Positions 1-9,674 of a stretch of DNA of 64,000 nucleotides are shown one piece after another. The DNA comes from Acinetobacter celticus. Its GTDB lineage: Bacteria; Pseudomonadota; Gammaproteobacteria; Pseudomonadales; Moraxellaceae. The notes under the pieces are model-generated. The model made no database searches, was not told where the DNA came from, and saw nothing but the letters and a program-made list of their open reading frames with translations. The translations under genes were made by a program, and so were the position numbers. The stretch spans positions 162,241 through 226,240 of the forward strand of contig NZ_MBDL01000011.1 in NCBI RefSeq assembly GCF_001707755.1, written 5' to 3'. Each line of letters begins with the position of its first letter. The first letter of the stretch is position 1.

Positions 1-2322
1 CAACCTTTAGAAATTGCGCATTATCGCGTACTTATTGTTTTAATCGCTACAGGTTTACTCACCCTACTGCTTCTTTTGCTATGTCTGAATTTTTACTCGC
101 GCCGCTGGATTGCGCCGATGTATGAAATTCGGATGCAATTACAACGTTTAAATGCCGACACCTTAGATCAGCACATGATTATCAACAGTACGGGCGAACT
201 GCGCCTGCTACAACGCGATATTGCCAATGTGGTGAAACGTCTACATTTTAGCTTTCTAGAACTGCGTGAACATACCGAACAAACCGAAGATGATTTACGG
301 CGCACACTTGATACTTTAGAAGTGCAAAATATTACCTATCGTCAAGCACGAGACCAAGCAATTTCTGCCAATCAAGCGAAATCGGTATTTTTGGCCAATA
401 TCAGTCATGAACTTCGTACCCCTTTAAACAGTATTGATGGCTTCATTCATTTATTGCTCCGCCAAGGCAATTTAAGTAATGAACAAAATTTATATCTACA
501 AACCATTCGTAAATCTTCAGCACACTTATTGGCACTGATTAATGACGTACTGGATTTTTCTAAAATTGATGCAGGCAAACTCGAACTTGAAACCGCACCT
601 TTCGATTTAGAAGAAGCGGTATTTGATGTGATGGATATGCTGTCGCCATTGGCCGCGCAAAAGCACATCAATATGACGTTTTACTATGCCGACCATGTGC
701 CCAAACATGTCATTGGCGATGCGTTACGCTTTAAACAAATTCTGACCAACCTCATTTCTAATGCCATTAAATTCACACCAGATGGCGAAATTATTGTACG
801 TGTACGTATTGAGCATGAAGACCTTGAACATAGTCTGCTCCATTTTAGTGTACAGGACAGCGGTATTGGTTTAAGTGGCACAGACCGTAAAAAACTCTTT
901 GAATCATTCTCACAAGGCGATGCCTCTGTGACCCGCCAATTCGGGGGAACAGGTTTAGGCTTAGCCATTTCAAAACAATTGGTCAGCTTGATGCACGGGC
1001 AAATTGGCTTTGAAGATAATCAGGAACGTGCGCCAACTGAAAAAGGTTCAACCTTTTGGTTTACCGCAAACTTTGCCATCGAAAAAGAAGAGGAAATCGC
1101 CCATCCTCACTTTAATAATTTGCAAGTGGTTTCTTATCTGGCTCACCCTGCAACAGCTCATGTATTGCGTCATTATTTAGAAAATTACGATGCACAACAT
1201 ATTGAAGCACAGTCTATTTTAGACTTATTCAGCAGATTGAATCAGCTTGAGCAATCAGACAATACTTGGTTAATTGTAGATCATAGTGGCGACACAGAAG
1301 CCATGTTAAAAGAAATTCGTACCCGCTATACAGGAAATTTAGCCGTGTACGGTTATCAAATGCTTCTTGATCCGAACATGTTAAATGAATACCGTGCTCG
1401 TCCTTTACATCAACCCCTCAGCCGTACTGCTCTCATTCAGTTGCTCAGTAATCAGGTCGTATTTGATGCCGATGAGCATGAAGACTTTAATGGCCAAGGC
1501 TTACATGTTTTGGCTGTCGATGATCATCTACCGAACCTAATTGTCCTTGAAGCACTACTAGCAGAATTGAATGTCACCACAACCAAAGCACTGAGTGGCC
1601 AAGAAGCCATTGATATTATTAAAACCAATCATGAACGTAAATCGAAGGCATTTGATTTAATCTTCATGGATATTCAAATGCCCGTCATGTCTGGTGTAGA
1701 TACCACCCGTGCCATTCGCTCACTTGAATCGACTTTTGAAAATCATAAGCGCTTACCTATTATTGCACTGACCGCCCATGCACTTTCAGATGAGAAAAAG
1801 AAACTGTTGCAAGTCGGAATGGACGATTACGTCACCAAGCCCATTCAAATGGAACAAATTATTCAAATTTTGACCCATTGGACTGCAGAAAACTTTAAAA
1901 AAGCACCAGTCATAGACCGTGCAATTGTCATTGATGCACTCGATCCGAATATTTTAGATTGGCAACAAAGTCTACATTTAGCCGCCAATAAAGAGGATTT
2001 AGCCACCGACTTACTGAAAATGTTGGTGGATAGTTTCCAGCAAGAATTACATGAAATTGAACAGCTGATTGAACTTGAAGATTATCCACAACTCGAACAT
2101 GTGTTGCATCGTCTCTATGGTGCAACCCGCTATGTGGGTACACCAGCTTTGCAAGACGTGGCGGGTGGCTTTGAACAATTTGTTTCCACATTACGTAAAG
2201 AACGGCGTAAAGCAGATGATGCCTTTGTTCAAGAAACCCTAAACCGTGCCGATGAATTAAAAACGGTGATGGATCAAGTTCAACAAGTTGCACAATCTAT
2301 TTTAAGTAAATATGAGCAATAG
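1..2322 (+). CDS. gacS: GacS/BarA-type hybrid sensor histidine kinase (5' end outside window)
   Basis: The frame is open from base 1, so the gene starts upstream and the TTG at 76 is internal. The visible part begins in a membrane segment (about residues 9-29). A HAMP-like linker and a coiled coil follow, then a HisKA domain with the phospho-histidine in NISHELRTPL (about residue 136). The HATPase domain has NLISNAIKF and GTGLGLAIS. A receiver domain carries the acidic pair at VDDH and the phospho-aspartate in FMDIQMP (about residue 556). A C-terminal Hpt domain follows, with its histidine near residue 702. This tripartite order is that of GacS/BarA, which phosphorylates GacA/UvrY. The family is certain; the exact symbol is inferred from domain order and genus. 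Confidence 0.88.
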   Translation, partial: QPLEIAHYRVLIVLIATGLLTLLLLLLCLNFYSRRWIAPMYEIRMQLQRLNADTLDQHMIINSTGELRLLQRDIANVVKRLHFSFLELREHTEQTEDDLRRTLDTLEVQNITYRQARDQAISANQAKSVFLANISHELRTPLNSIDGFIHLLLRQGNLSNEQNLYLQTIRKSSAHLLALINDVLDFSKIDAGKLELETAPFDLEEAVFDVMDMLSPLAAQKHINMTFYYADHVPKHVIGDALRFKQILTNLISNAIKFTPDGEIIVRVRIEHEDLEHSLLHFSVQDSGIGLSGTDRKKLFESFSQGDASVTRQFGGTGLGLAISKQLVSLMHGQIGFEDNQERAPTEKGSTFWFTANFAIEKEEEIAHPHFNNLQVVSYLAHPATAHVLRHYLENYDAQHIEAQSILDLFSRLNQLEQSDNTWLIVDHSGDTEAMLKEIRTRYTGNLAVYGYQMLLDPNMLNEYRARPLHQPLSRTALIQLLSNQVVFDADEHEDFNGQGLHVLAVDDHLPNLIVLEALLAELNVTTTKALSGQEAIDIIKTNHERKSKAFDLIFMDIQMPVMSGVDTTRAIRSLESTFENHKRLPIIALTAHALSDEKKKLLQVGMDDYVTKPIQMEQIIQILTHWTAENFKKAPVIDRAIVIDALDPNILDWQQSLHLAANKEDLATDLLKMLVDSFQQELHEIEQLIELEDYPQLEHVLHRLYGATRYVGTPALQDVAGGFEQFVSTLRKERRKADDAFVQETLNRADELKTVMDQVQQVAQSILSKYEQ

Positions 2323-2435
2323 CATTACAAAAAATTTGGCTTAATCTTGCGCTCTAAAATTCGTGACTGCGCTGTCATGCATGCCAAGAGCGCGCATGCT
2401 ATGCTCAAAATCTGGATAAAATAAGAGTTTTCACT

Positions 2436-3224
2436 ATGTCATTGGTCAAATTAGAAAAAAAGAACGGTATCGCTACGGTCAGCTTGAACCGTCCCGATAA
2501 GCGCAATGCCATGAGTTTTGCACTATTAAAAGAATTAGTGCGTATTGCTAATCTCATCAAAAAAGACCGCTCTATCCGCTGTGTGATTTTAACAGGTGAA
2601 GCGCAAGTTTTTAGCGCAGGCATTGACCTTTCTGACTTAAACAATCCTAAAAATACTGCTTATGCTGTATGGGAATTAATTAAACCGGGACAAAGCTTAT
2701 TTCAAAAAGCGTTTTTAATTTGGCAAGATTTACCAGTTCCTGTGATTGCGGCCATTGAAGGCTTTTGCTTTGGCGCTGGGATGCAATTGGCATTGGCTGC
2801 GGATATTCGAATTGCACATCCGAACACGCAAATGTCCATTATGGAAAGTCGCTGGGGGCTTGTCCCTGATATGGGCCTTAGCCGTACAATGAAAGGTATT
2901 ATCGGCTTAGACTTGGCCAAAGAACTGACATTAACAGCACGAATTTTTGACGCCAACTATGCCAAAGACATTGGTCTAGTCACCCATCTTGATGAATCAC
3001 CATTGGTTAAAGCTCAAGCTTTGGCTGAAGAAATGTTGAACCGCTCACCAGATGCTTTAACTGCGGTTAAGCGCGTTTTAGATGCCATGCAACACAATTC
3101 AAATAAGTCCTTGCGCCTCGAAAAAATCTGGCAACTCAAATTACTTTTAGGTAAGAACAGCAAATTGGCACGTAAAAAAGATAAAAATCCAGACGTTCAA
3201 TTTTTACCTCGCCAATTCCAATAA
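2436..3224 (+). CDS. Enoyl-CoA hydratase/isomerase (crotonase) family protein
   Basis: This is a 262-aa protein of usual crotonase length. The N-terminal SLNRPDKRNAMS and the oxyanion-hole regions (FSAGIDL and CFGAGMQLALAADIR) are typical. By alignment from memory, the position of catalytic Glu144 of rat hydratase is Gln here (GAGMQLAL). The Glu164 equivalent is kept (IMESRWG), and an Asp follows in LVPDMG at the place of Asp204 in dienoyl-CoA isomerases. A plain hydratase reaction is therefore doubtful and an isomerase is more likely. The ATG lies about 12 bases after a weak AGAG. It stands alone between the kinase and the dehydrogenase gene. Confidence 0.85.
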   Translation: MSLVKLEKKNGIATVSLNRPDKRNAMSFALLKELVRIANLIKKDRSIRCVILTGEAQVFSAGIDLSDLNNPKNTAYAVWELIKPGQSLFQKAFLIWQDLPVPVIAAIEGFCFGAGMQLALAADIRIAHPNTQMSIMESRWGLVPDMGLSRTMKGIIGLDLAKELTLTARIFDANYAKDIGLVTHLDESPLVKAQALAEEMLNRSPDALTAVKRVLDAMQHNSNKSLRLEKIWQLKLLLGKNSKLARKKDKNPDVQFLPRQFQ

Positions 3225-3259
3225 ATACACCAGATGTATGGGTAAAATAGAGAAATAAT

Positions 3260-4129
3260 ATGATTGTTGACCGTCACAGTAAAATTGCCTTCTTAGGCAT
3301 GGGATTAATGGGCAGTCGAATGGCGACTCGATTAATTCAAGCAGGCTTCGATGTTGCTGTTTGGAACCGTACCGCCACGGCCTGTGACGAGTTGATTGAT
3401 AGTGGTGCAAGTTCACTCGAACTTGCCCATATTGGCCAATATCCAGTCATTTTAAGCTGTCTGGCCGATGATCATGCTGTGGCATCTGTATATGCACAAA
3501 TTGAACCCTACCTTCAAGCACAGCAAGTGATGGTCGATTTTTCTAGCTTATCGGTAAAACAAACCCAAATATTGGCCCAACAAGCTGCCCAAAAACAGGT
3601 GGTCTGGATTGACTCCCCTGTTTCAGGAGGAACAGCAGGTGCCGAATTCGGTACTTTAGTCATTTTTGCAGGCGGTGATGCACAAACGATTCAAGACTTA
3701 ACCCTAATTTATAATGTGCTTTCACAACGTGTAACCCGTATGGGCGAAACAGGCACAGGTCAAGCCACTAAAATTTGTAATCAATTGATTGTGGCAGCCA
3801 ATAGCACACTTATTGCCGAAGCCGTTGCATTGGCTGGACTCGCTGGCGTAGATACCCGTTTATTGGCACCTGCCTTAGCAGGTGGTTTTGCCGATTCAAA
3901 ACCTTTTCAAATTTTAGCCCCACGCATGGCCTCACACAGCTTTGAACCTGTGCAATGGAAAGTTCAAACACTATCTAAAGACTTAAATAATGCAATTCAG
4001 CTGGCAACCGAATGTGAACTTCAAATTCCTGTGGCGCAGCAAGCGCTCAATCAACTACAGGCTCATCAAGCCAATGGCTTTGCCGAAAAAGATTTAGCCA
4101 CGATTATTCAGCATGTTGAAGCTGAATAA
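3260..4129 (+). CDS. NAD(P)-dependent beta-hydroxyacid dehydrogenase (tartronate semialdehyde reductase-like)
   Basis: A 289-aa protein of the 3-hydroxyisobutyrate dehydrogenase superfamily. The N-terminal Rossmann fold is clear (FLGMGLMGSRMATRL), followed by the substrate-binding motif DSPVSGGTAGAEFGTL and the catalytic lysine region GTGQATKICNQ. Members reduce tartronate, succinate or methylmalonate semialdehydes. The next gene, 47 bp downstream, looks like a hydroxypyruvate isomerase. That pairing is known from glyoxylate and allantoin pathways and suggests a GlxR/GarR-like role, but sequence alone does not fix the substrate. Confidence 0.85.
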   Translation: MIVDRHSKIAFLGMGLMGSRMATRLIQAGFDVAVWNRTATACDELIDSGASSLELAHIGQYPVILSCLADDHAVASVYAQIEPYLQAQQVMVDFSSLSVKQTQILAQQAAQKQVVWIDSPVSGGTAGAEFGTLVIFAGGDAQTIQDLTLIYNVLSQRVTRMGETGTGQATKICNQLIVAANSTLIAEAVALAGLAGVDTRLLAPALAGGFADSKPFQILAPRMASHSFEPVQWKVQTLSKDLNNAIQLATECELQIPVAQQALNQLQAHQANGFAEKDLATIIQHVEAE

Positions 4130-4176
4130 TCCTGCTAAGCTAGATTCATCAATTTAAATCTGCATGGAATGCCAAT

Positions 4177-4956
4177 ATGATTAAACTTGCTGTCAATCTC
4201 TCCATGATCTTTACCGAAGTGCCCTTAATTGAACGCTTTGCATTGGCACGCGCTCAGGGTTTTAATCATGTTGAAATCCAATTTCCATATGAATTGAGCA
4301 TTGAACAAATTCAAACCCAATTGACCGTACATGACTTAACGCTCTGCTTAATTAACGTGCCTGCGGGTGACTTAATGCAAGGCGGTAATGGCTTAGCAGG
4401 CGTACCTGGTAAAGAAATTGAATTTCATCAAGCTGTAGAAAAAGCCCTTGCCTATGCCACAGCGTTAAATGTACCGAGTGTGAATATTTTAGCTGGTAGA
4501 CAACCTCAAGATGCAGACCTTCTCCCCTGCCTAAACACTTTATCTGCCAATTTTAAAATGGCCTGTCATATGTTCAGTCATACAGGTATTCAACCTGTTT
4601 TTGAAATGATTAATGGCACAGATATGCCTCGCTTTTTAGTGCAAAATATTGCTCAGGCACAAGAAATGCTAGAAGCGGTGCAACACCCAGCGCTAAAAAT
4701 GCAATATGATTGCTATCATCTGGCCATGATGGGTGAAGATATCCTTGAAGGTCTTCAGGAAAATATTGAATTTATTGGACATATCCAATTTGCAGATTGT
4801 GCTGGACGACATGAACCTGATACTGGAAGTATCAATTATGCATCTATCTTTACATGGCTAAAACAAAGTCCATATACCGGTTTTATTGCTGCAGAATACC
4901 GTCCAAGTCAAGCTTCTGAAAAAACTTTTGCTTGGAAAGACAAATACTTTGCTTAA
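4177..4956 (+). CDS. Hydroxypyruvate isomerase-like sugar-phosphate isomerase (TIM barrel)
   Basis: A 259-aa AP-endonuclease-2-type TIM barrel. It starts MIKLAVNLSMIFTEVPLIERF, as Hyi/OtnI proteins do. Metal-ligand regions are visible at FEMING, QYDCYHLAMMGEDI and GHIQFADCAGRHEPDTG, and the C-terminal AAEYRPS is typical. Hyi interconverts hydroxypyruvate and tartronate semialdehyde, the latter being the likely substrate of the upstream reductase. The two genes are close enough for one transcript. OtnI-type acyl-acid isomerase is an alternative. Confidence 0.82.
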   Translation: MIKLAVNLSMIFTEVPLIERFALARAQGFNHVEIQFPYELSIEQIQTQLTVHDLTLCLINVPAGDLMQGGNGLAGVPGKEIEFHQAVEKALAYATALNVPSVNILAGRQPQDADLLPCLNTLSANFKMACHMFSHTGIQPVFEMINGTDMPRFLVQNIAQAQEMLEAVQHPALKMQYDCYHLAMMGEDILEGLQENIEFIGHIQFADCAGRHEPDTGSINYASIFTWLKQSPYTGFIAAEYRPSQASEKTFAWKDKYFA

Positions 4957-5047
4957 ACCCATTTAAACCAATGCTTAGTTGATTTGAAATTTATTACTAA
5001 AACCGCTATATTAGAGCATAAATATTTGTCAGGAAATCAGGCCCTCC

Positions 5048-5446
5048 ATGAATTTAGAACCATCGCCCAGCGCTTCTAATTCTCACGATCTAACCAACAC
5101 CCAAAAGAAAGACGTACAAATTTGTCTAGAAGTGGTGCGTGAAGCACTTGCAGATGTAAAAGCAAAAGAAATCGTAGAGCTAGATGTCAGCTTAATCAGC
5201 AACGTATCTGATGCAATTGTGATTGCAAGCGGTACATCTACTCGCCACATTAAATCTCTTGCAGACAATGTTGCTGAAGAAGCGCGTAAAGCGGGCTTCC
5301 GTCCAATTGGTGTTGAAGGTGAACGTGATGCTGAGTGGATCTTGGTTGATCTCGGCCTTGTCGTTGTACATGTCATGTTGCCGACAGCCCGTAAGTTTTA
5401 TGATTTAGAAAGCCTTTGGCGTACAACTCCTGAGTCTGTCGCTTAA
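5048..5446 (+). CDS. rsfS: Ribosomal silencing factor RsfS
   Basis: A 132-aa RsfS/Iojap family protein. It binds ribosomal protein uL14 of the large subunit and blocks joining of the subunits when nutrients are short. Family signatures are VIASGTSTRHIKSLADNV, GVEGERDAEWILVDLG and VVHVML. About 25 polar residues precede the conserved domain. An internal start is possible, but the ATG at 5048 is preceded by a GGAAATCAGG stretch. A strong terminator follows the stop directly. Confidence 0.93.
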   Translation: MNLEPSPSASNSHDLTNTQKKDVQICLEVVREALADVKAKEIVELDVSLISNVSDAIVIASGTSTRHIKSLADNVAEEARKAGFRPIGVEGERDAEWILVDLGLVVVHVMLPTARKFYDLESLWRTTPESVA

Positions 5447-5457
5447 GCACAAGATTT

Positions 5458-5486
5458 AAAAAAGCGGTCATCATGACCGCTTTTTT
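5458..5486 (+). terminator. Rho-independent terminator after rsfS
   Basis: AAAGCGGTCA-TCA-TGACCGCTTT forms a perfect hairpin followed by a T run. The A run on the other side lets it work in both directions, so it may also serve the small leftward ORF next to it. Confidence 0.9.
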
Positions 5487-5494
5487 AATGTCTA

Positions 5495-5674
5495 TTATTT
5501 ATATTCAGCGAGGTCAATCGGCTTTTGGAAAAAATCTTCCATGTTGTTTTCACTCTTTGCAACGAGTTTATTTTTCAGAGTTTCTACATAAAATCTATGA
5601 AATATTTCATAGAAGATCACCAATAACGGCTGTAGAGTGATGGTTAAAATTACTATAAAGGTAACCACTTTCAA
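5495..5674 (-). CDS. Possible small membrane protein (59 aa, TTG start)
   Basis: The minus strand holds an ORF that opens with TTG right after an in-frame stop and ends against the rsfS terminator. The product would have a hydrophobic stretch (about residues 3-22, VVTFIVILTITLQPLLVIF) and a charged tail ending in DLAEYK. There is no ATG before residue 45 and no good ribosome binding site, so this may be chance. I do not recognise the product. Confidence 0.27.
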   Translation of the reverse strand: MKVVTFIVILTITLQPLLVIFYEIFHRFYVETLKNKLVAKSENNMEDFFQKPIDLAEYK

Positions 5675-5800
5675 TACTTATATTTAAATAATTACGCTCG
5701 CAGTTACAGCAACCCGCCCAATACTAAAAATAAAAAAATCTTTATTTTTAACTTATGTAAACCTGTTTTTAAGACTATGTCTCCAATAAATGTAGTAATA
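5675..5800. other. AT-rich intergenic DNA between the small ORF and pntB
   Basis: With the small ORF set aside, the 401-bp gap from rsfS to pntB holds only the two terminators annotated here. The middle is AT-rich and I see no RNA gene or repeat. Confidence 0.5.
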
Positions 5801-5827
5801 AAAAAACCACCCTAAGGTAGTTTTTTT
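5801..5827 (-). terminator. Terminator of the pnt operon
   Basis: Read leftward, ACTACC-TTAG-GGTGGT forms a six-pair stem with one mismatch, followed by a run of seven T. It lies about 20 bp after the pntB stop. Confidence 0.75.
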
Positions 5828-5847
5828 ATTTCATGATACGCAATCAA

Positions 5848-7302
5848 TTAATGTCCGTTGCCATTAATGGCTTTGGTCATATCTTCAACTACTTTCTTCG
5901 CATCACCAAAAATCATCATGGTTTTTTCGTTATAGAACAAGTCATTGTCTAAGCCTGCATAACCTGTTGCCATAGAACGTTTGATGACCATAATCGTTCT
6001 TGCTTTATGCGCTTCAAGAATTGGCATGCCATAAATTGGCGACGTCGGATCATCTTTGGCTGCAGGGTTAACTACGTCATTCGCACCAATGACTAACACA
6101 ACATCTGTCGCAGGGAAGTCAGAGTTGATTTCATCCATCTCTAGAATATCTTCATACGCCACATCTGCTTCAGCCAAAAGTACGTTCATATGACCCGGCA
6201 TACGACCAGCGACTGGATGAATTGCAAAGCGAACTTTGACCCCTTGTCCTTTTAAAATTTCACACAGTTCTTTCACAGCATTTTGTGCACGACCTTGCGC
6301 CATACCATAACCCGGTACAATCACAACGCTGTCTGCATTTGACATCAAGAAGCCTGCGTCATCTGCTGAACCTGAACGATGGTTACGCTGTGCTTGTTCG
6401 CCTTTGTCCGCAGAAGCTACGGCTGTTCCGCCCATTGCACCACCAAACAATACGTTGATGATTGAACGGTTCATGGCTTTACACATGATGTAAGACAGAA
6501 TTGCACCTGAAGAACCCACCAGAGAACCTGCAACAATCAGCATATTGTTTTCTAGCGTGAAACCAATTCCTGCTGCAGCCCAACCAGAAAATGAGTTCAG
6601 AAGCGATACCACAACTGGCATATCACCGCCACCAACTGGCGCAATCCATACCCAACCAAACACCAATGCAAGTACTGTCATTGCCCAGAATGCATTCATA
6701 TTGCCTGTGGTAAAGAAGTAAATACCACAAGCTAGCATTGCTAGAAAAATAAGCGCTTGAACGGGTTTAACCCAACCACCTGAAATGGTTTTTGCCCATT
6801 TTTTAGCAGCCAATTTACCGTATGCAAATACTGATGCGGTAAAAGTAATGGCACCCACAAAACAGCCGACAAACAATTCAAACAAATGCACACTGCTCAT
6901 ATGTACATGCTGTACACCTGCAGCAGTTAAAGCAGTTTCATTTTCTACAAACAAAGCAGTCAATTGGTTGTTGTGTAAAATTGCAGCAATCGCAATTAAA
7001 ACCGCTGCCAAACCCACCAATGAATGCATCAAGGCAACAGTTTCAGGCATTTGCGTCATTGGAACAGTACGTGCACGTGCAATACCAACAACTGCACCCA
7101 ACACCATTGCGCCACCAATCATCCAAACAACAGGATGATCTGCGACAAAGAAAGTCGTGATGACTGCAATCGCCATAGCGATCATGCCATAACGGTTGCC
7201 TTGAATTGCTGTTTTAGGCCCTGATAAGCCACGTAAAGTCAAAATGAAAAGGACTGCACCAATAAGGTAGAACCACTCTGCATATTCTCGAATGAATTCC
7301 AT
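5848..7302 (-). CDS. pntB: NAD(P) transhydrogenase subunit beta
   Basis: A 484-aa PntB. Multiple membrane helices fill residues 1-290. The cytoplasmic NADP(H)-binding domain follows, with VPGYGMAQGRAQNAVKEL, the HPVAGRMPGHMNVLLAEA stretch and VIGANDVVNPAA. The enzyme couples hydride transfer between NADH and NADP+ to proton flow. It is the last gene of a leftward operon and starts 3 bp after the stop of pntAB, with GAGGG in front of the ATG. Confidence 0.96.
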   Translation of the reverse strand: MEFIREYAEWFYLIGAVLFILTLRGLSGPKTAIQGNRYGMIAMAIAVITTFFVADHPVVWMIGGAMVLGAVVGIARARTVPMTQMPETVALMHSLVGLAAVLIAIAAILHNNQLTALFVENETALTAAGVQHVHMSSVHLFELFVGCFVGAITFTASVFAYGKLAAKKWAKTISGGWVKPVQALIFLAMLACGIYFFTTGNMNAFWAMTVLALVFGWVWIAPVGGGDMPVVVSLLNSFSGWAAAGIGFTLENNMLIVAGSLVGSSGAILSYIMCKAMNRSIINVLFGGAMGGTAVASADKGEQAQRNHRSGSADDAGFLMSNADSVVIVPGYGMAQGRAQNAVKELCEILKGQGVKVRFAIHPVAGRMPGHMNVLLAEADVAYEDILEMDEINSDFPATDVVLVIGANDVVNPAAKDDPTSPIYGMPILEAHKARTIMVIKRSMATGYAGLDNDLFYNEKTMMIFGDAKKVVEDMTKAINGNGH

Positions 7303-7305
7303 GTT

Positions 7306-7626
7306 TTAGCCCTCTTTTTTCTTTTGCTTCGGCTTGAACATTTCAAGCATGCGCGCTGTTACTGCGAAACCACCGAAAATATTGATGCTGGCTAAAAATA
7401 CAGCCACTGCACCTAATACGCTAACAACATTAATGCTTTGAAATTGTACATTTGCATCGACTACACCTGGAATTCCCACAGTTTGTAGCATTGCACCAAC
7501 CACAATAATCGAAGACAGTGCATTGGTTACTGCCATCAGTGGTGTATGTAATGCAGGTGTCACACCCCAAACCACGTAGTAACCAACAAAGATGGCTAAG
7601 ACGAAAATAGTAATAGTTTCAACCAT
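7306..7626 (-). CDS. pntAB: NAD(P) transhydrogenase subunit alpha, membrane part
   Basis: A 106-aa protein with three or four membrane helices, matching the C-terminal membrane domain of E. coli PntA. Here it is a separate gene, the three-gene layout seen in many proteobacteria. An AAGGAGAG ribosome binding site precedes the ATG. It packs with PntB to form the proton channel. Confidence 0.93.
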   Translation of the reverse strand: MVETITIFVLAIFVGYYVVWGVTPALHTPLMAVTNALSSIIVVGAMLQTVGIPGVVDANVQFQSINVVSVLGAVAVFLASINIFGGFAVTARMLEMFKPKQKKKEG

Positions 7627-7637
7627 GATGACTCTCC

Positions 7638-8765
7638 TTAACCACGCTTCAGCAGGACTTGACCGCTATGAGTTACTAGCAGGGCTTTTTGAATTTCTTC
7701 TTCTGGATTAATCACGAAGTTTTTATCCGCATCAAACAACGTTTCTAAGAAGTTAAAAACATTGCGTGCATATAGTGCCGATGCTTCCGTCGAAATAGTC
7801 GAAGGTAAATTCGGGATACCCAAAATTTTCACGCCATTTTCAGTGAAAACGGTTTCACCGCACTTCGAACCTTCGACGTTACCACCTGTTTCGACCGCCA
7901 TATCTAAAATGACAGAGCCTGGTTTCATTTTGGCAACAGTTTCAGCTTTAATTAAACGCGGTGCATCACGGCCTGGTAATAATGCGGTTGTAATCACAAT
8001 ATCGGCGTTCGATACAGCTTTATCCACAATAATGGCTTGATCACGAATATAGTCTTCGCCCGGCATCCAACCATAACCATTTTTAGCAGCGTCAGCAGCT
8101 TTTTGCTGTTCTTCTGCTGACATTGGTACGTCTAGCCATTTCCCACCCAGTGATTCTACTTGGTCACGTGCAGTCGGACGTAAGTCTGTAGCTTCAACCA
8201 CTGCACCCAAACGCTTTGCTGTTGCAATGGCTTGTAGACCCGCAACCCCTACACCCATAATGACAACACGTGCAGGTTTTACAGTCCCTGCTGCGGTCAT
8301 GAGCATTGGGAACATGCGCTGATATTCAGCCCCTGCCAAAAGCACAGATTTATAACCTGACAAATTGGCTTGAGATGACAATACGTCCATGTTTTGCGCA
8401 CGAGATAAGGTTCGTGGCAACAATTCCAACGCAAATGCAGACACTTGTTGAGTCGCAAATTGCTCCAACTCTGGATTGCGGTAGGGGTCAAACATTGCAA
8501 TGACTGCGGTATTTGGCGCAAGTTTTTGAATTTCGCTTCCCATTGGGGCACGAACTTTCAAAATAATTTGGCTACCAGTAAAGGCATCATCTGTAATTTT
8601 GGCGCCAACCTGCTCATATGCGCTATCAATGTAAGCAGCTTTAACCCCTGCTCCACGTTCAATAACAACGGTATGACCAGCGCTGATCAACTTTTTTACT
8701 GTCTCTGGCGTAGCAGCTACACGATTTTCACCGACGACTGTTTCGGTTGGAATTCCGATCTGCAT
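7638..8765 (-). CDS. pntAA: NAD(P) transhydrogenase subunit alpha, NAD-binding part
   Basis: A 375-aa soluble domain I of the transhydrogenase, related to alanine dehydrogenase. Signatures are [20 protein letters not shown], the Rossmann motif [20 protein letters not shown] and the mobile loop [10 protein letters not shown]. It is the first gene of the pnt operon, with a GAGGAA ribosome binding site. A small perfect hairpin lies in the leader (CATCGC/GCGATG at 8799-8816). Confidence 0.95.
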   Translation of the reverse strand: MQIGIPTETVVGENRVAATPETVKKLISAGHTVVIERGAGVKAAYIDSAYEQVGAKITDDAFTGSQIILKVRAPMGSEIQKLAPNTAVIAMFDPYRNPELEQFATQQVSAFALELLPRTLSRAQNMDVLSSQANLSGYKSVLLAGAEYQRMFPMLMTAAGTVKPARVVIMGVGVAGLQAIATAKRLGAVVEATDLRPTARDQVESLGGKWLDVPMSAEEQQKAADAAKNGYGWMPGEDYIRDQAIIVDKAVSNADIVITTALLPGRDAPRLIKAETVAKMKPGSVILDMAVETGGNVEGSKCGETVFTENGVKILGIPNLPSTISTEASALYARNVFNFLETLFDADKNFVINPEEEIQKALLVTHSGQVLLKRG

Positions 8766-9674
8766 GAGCGTTCCTCAAGCTAGTTTTTTTAAAGTAAACA
8801 TCGCAAGTCAGCGATGCTTCCCCTCAGGATGTTTTGTTCATTTTTTGGATTCTAATTGAAGTTTTCTAAATTACCACCCAATATTTATTTAATAAATACC
8901 CATATTTTGAACTGATGATTCATAAAAAATATGGTGTTATATTGTACTTATTCATTTTTATTTTTAATGCTATGAATATTTTTTATACTACTTTTGTTTT
9001 TTGTCATAAATCCAACCCCAACCATTGTTCCAAAATCATCTAAATTGCTAATGCTCTAAACAAGAATTGATGATTCTGACAATTTACGCATAGATCAAAA
9101 ATCTTTGAGTTACTCTCCAAAGTCAGAGAATCCCTTGCATTTTCGCCTCTTTCAAAGAGCAAAAATTTATCATTGACTTGAATGACAAAATATCACGCCT
9201 AAATTTCATTTGTATCGAAGGTTTTTTCTGGTGGTTTTAGTCAATTCTACAGATTTGGTTAAATGTCAGCTGTTTCATGTCGATTCACCCAATTGTCGTT
9301 TTATATTTATTTTTCTTATATAGATTAAGTCAAATAAAGTAAAAAATTAATAATAAAATATTTTTTTGAATATTTTGCACCATGATGACCCACACAATAT
9401 TTTAGTCAAATTGACCTAATTCGCTTCATATTGGTGCATAAAGTAATTTCTTATCTTACAAATAAAGTGCTTTTCAGTTATTCATCACATTTGCTAGAGC
9501 TCATTCGTGTCAATTCCACAGATTAAAAGCTCAAAAAAACTCAATACAGTGCTTTTTGTATTCTTCATCGATACCTTTTGGCAATGGAGTCCATAATTAT
9601 TTTACATTTCAACTTTTAGCTTTGGCCTTTTATACTGTTTTTCATATCCTCTACAAGATTAAGAATGATCATCC
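8766..9674. other. 909-bp AT-rich region without recognisable genes
   Basis: This must hold the pnt promoter (reading left) and the promoter of the EamA gene (reading right). I see no coding frame of useful length. An 11-base run CAATTC[T/C]ACAGAT occurs twice (near 9243 and 9510), but nothing else is periodic. It could hide an sRNA; there is no direct sign of one. Confidence 0.5.

Noticed and set aside
1928..2293. 121-codon ORF antisense to the kinase Hpt domain
   Set aside because: The plus strand encodes a recognisable Hpt domain; the antisense product has no motif.
76..2322. TTG at 76 as start of the sensor kinase
   Set aside because: The frame is open to base 1 and the upstream residues are a membrane segment, so the true start lies outside the window.
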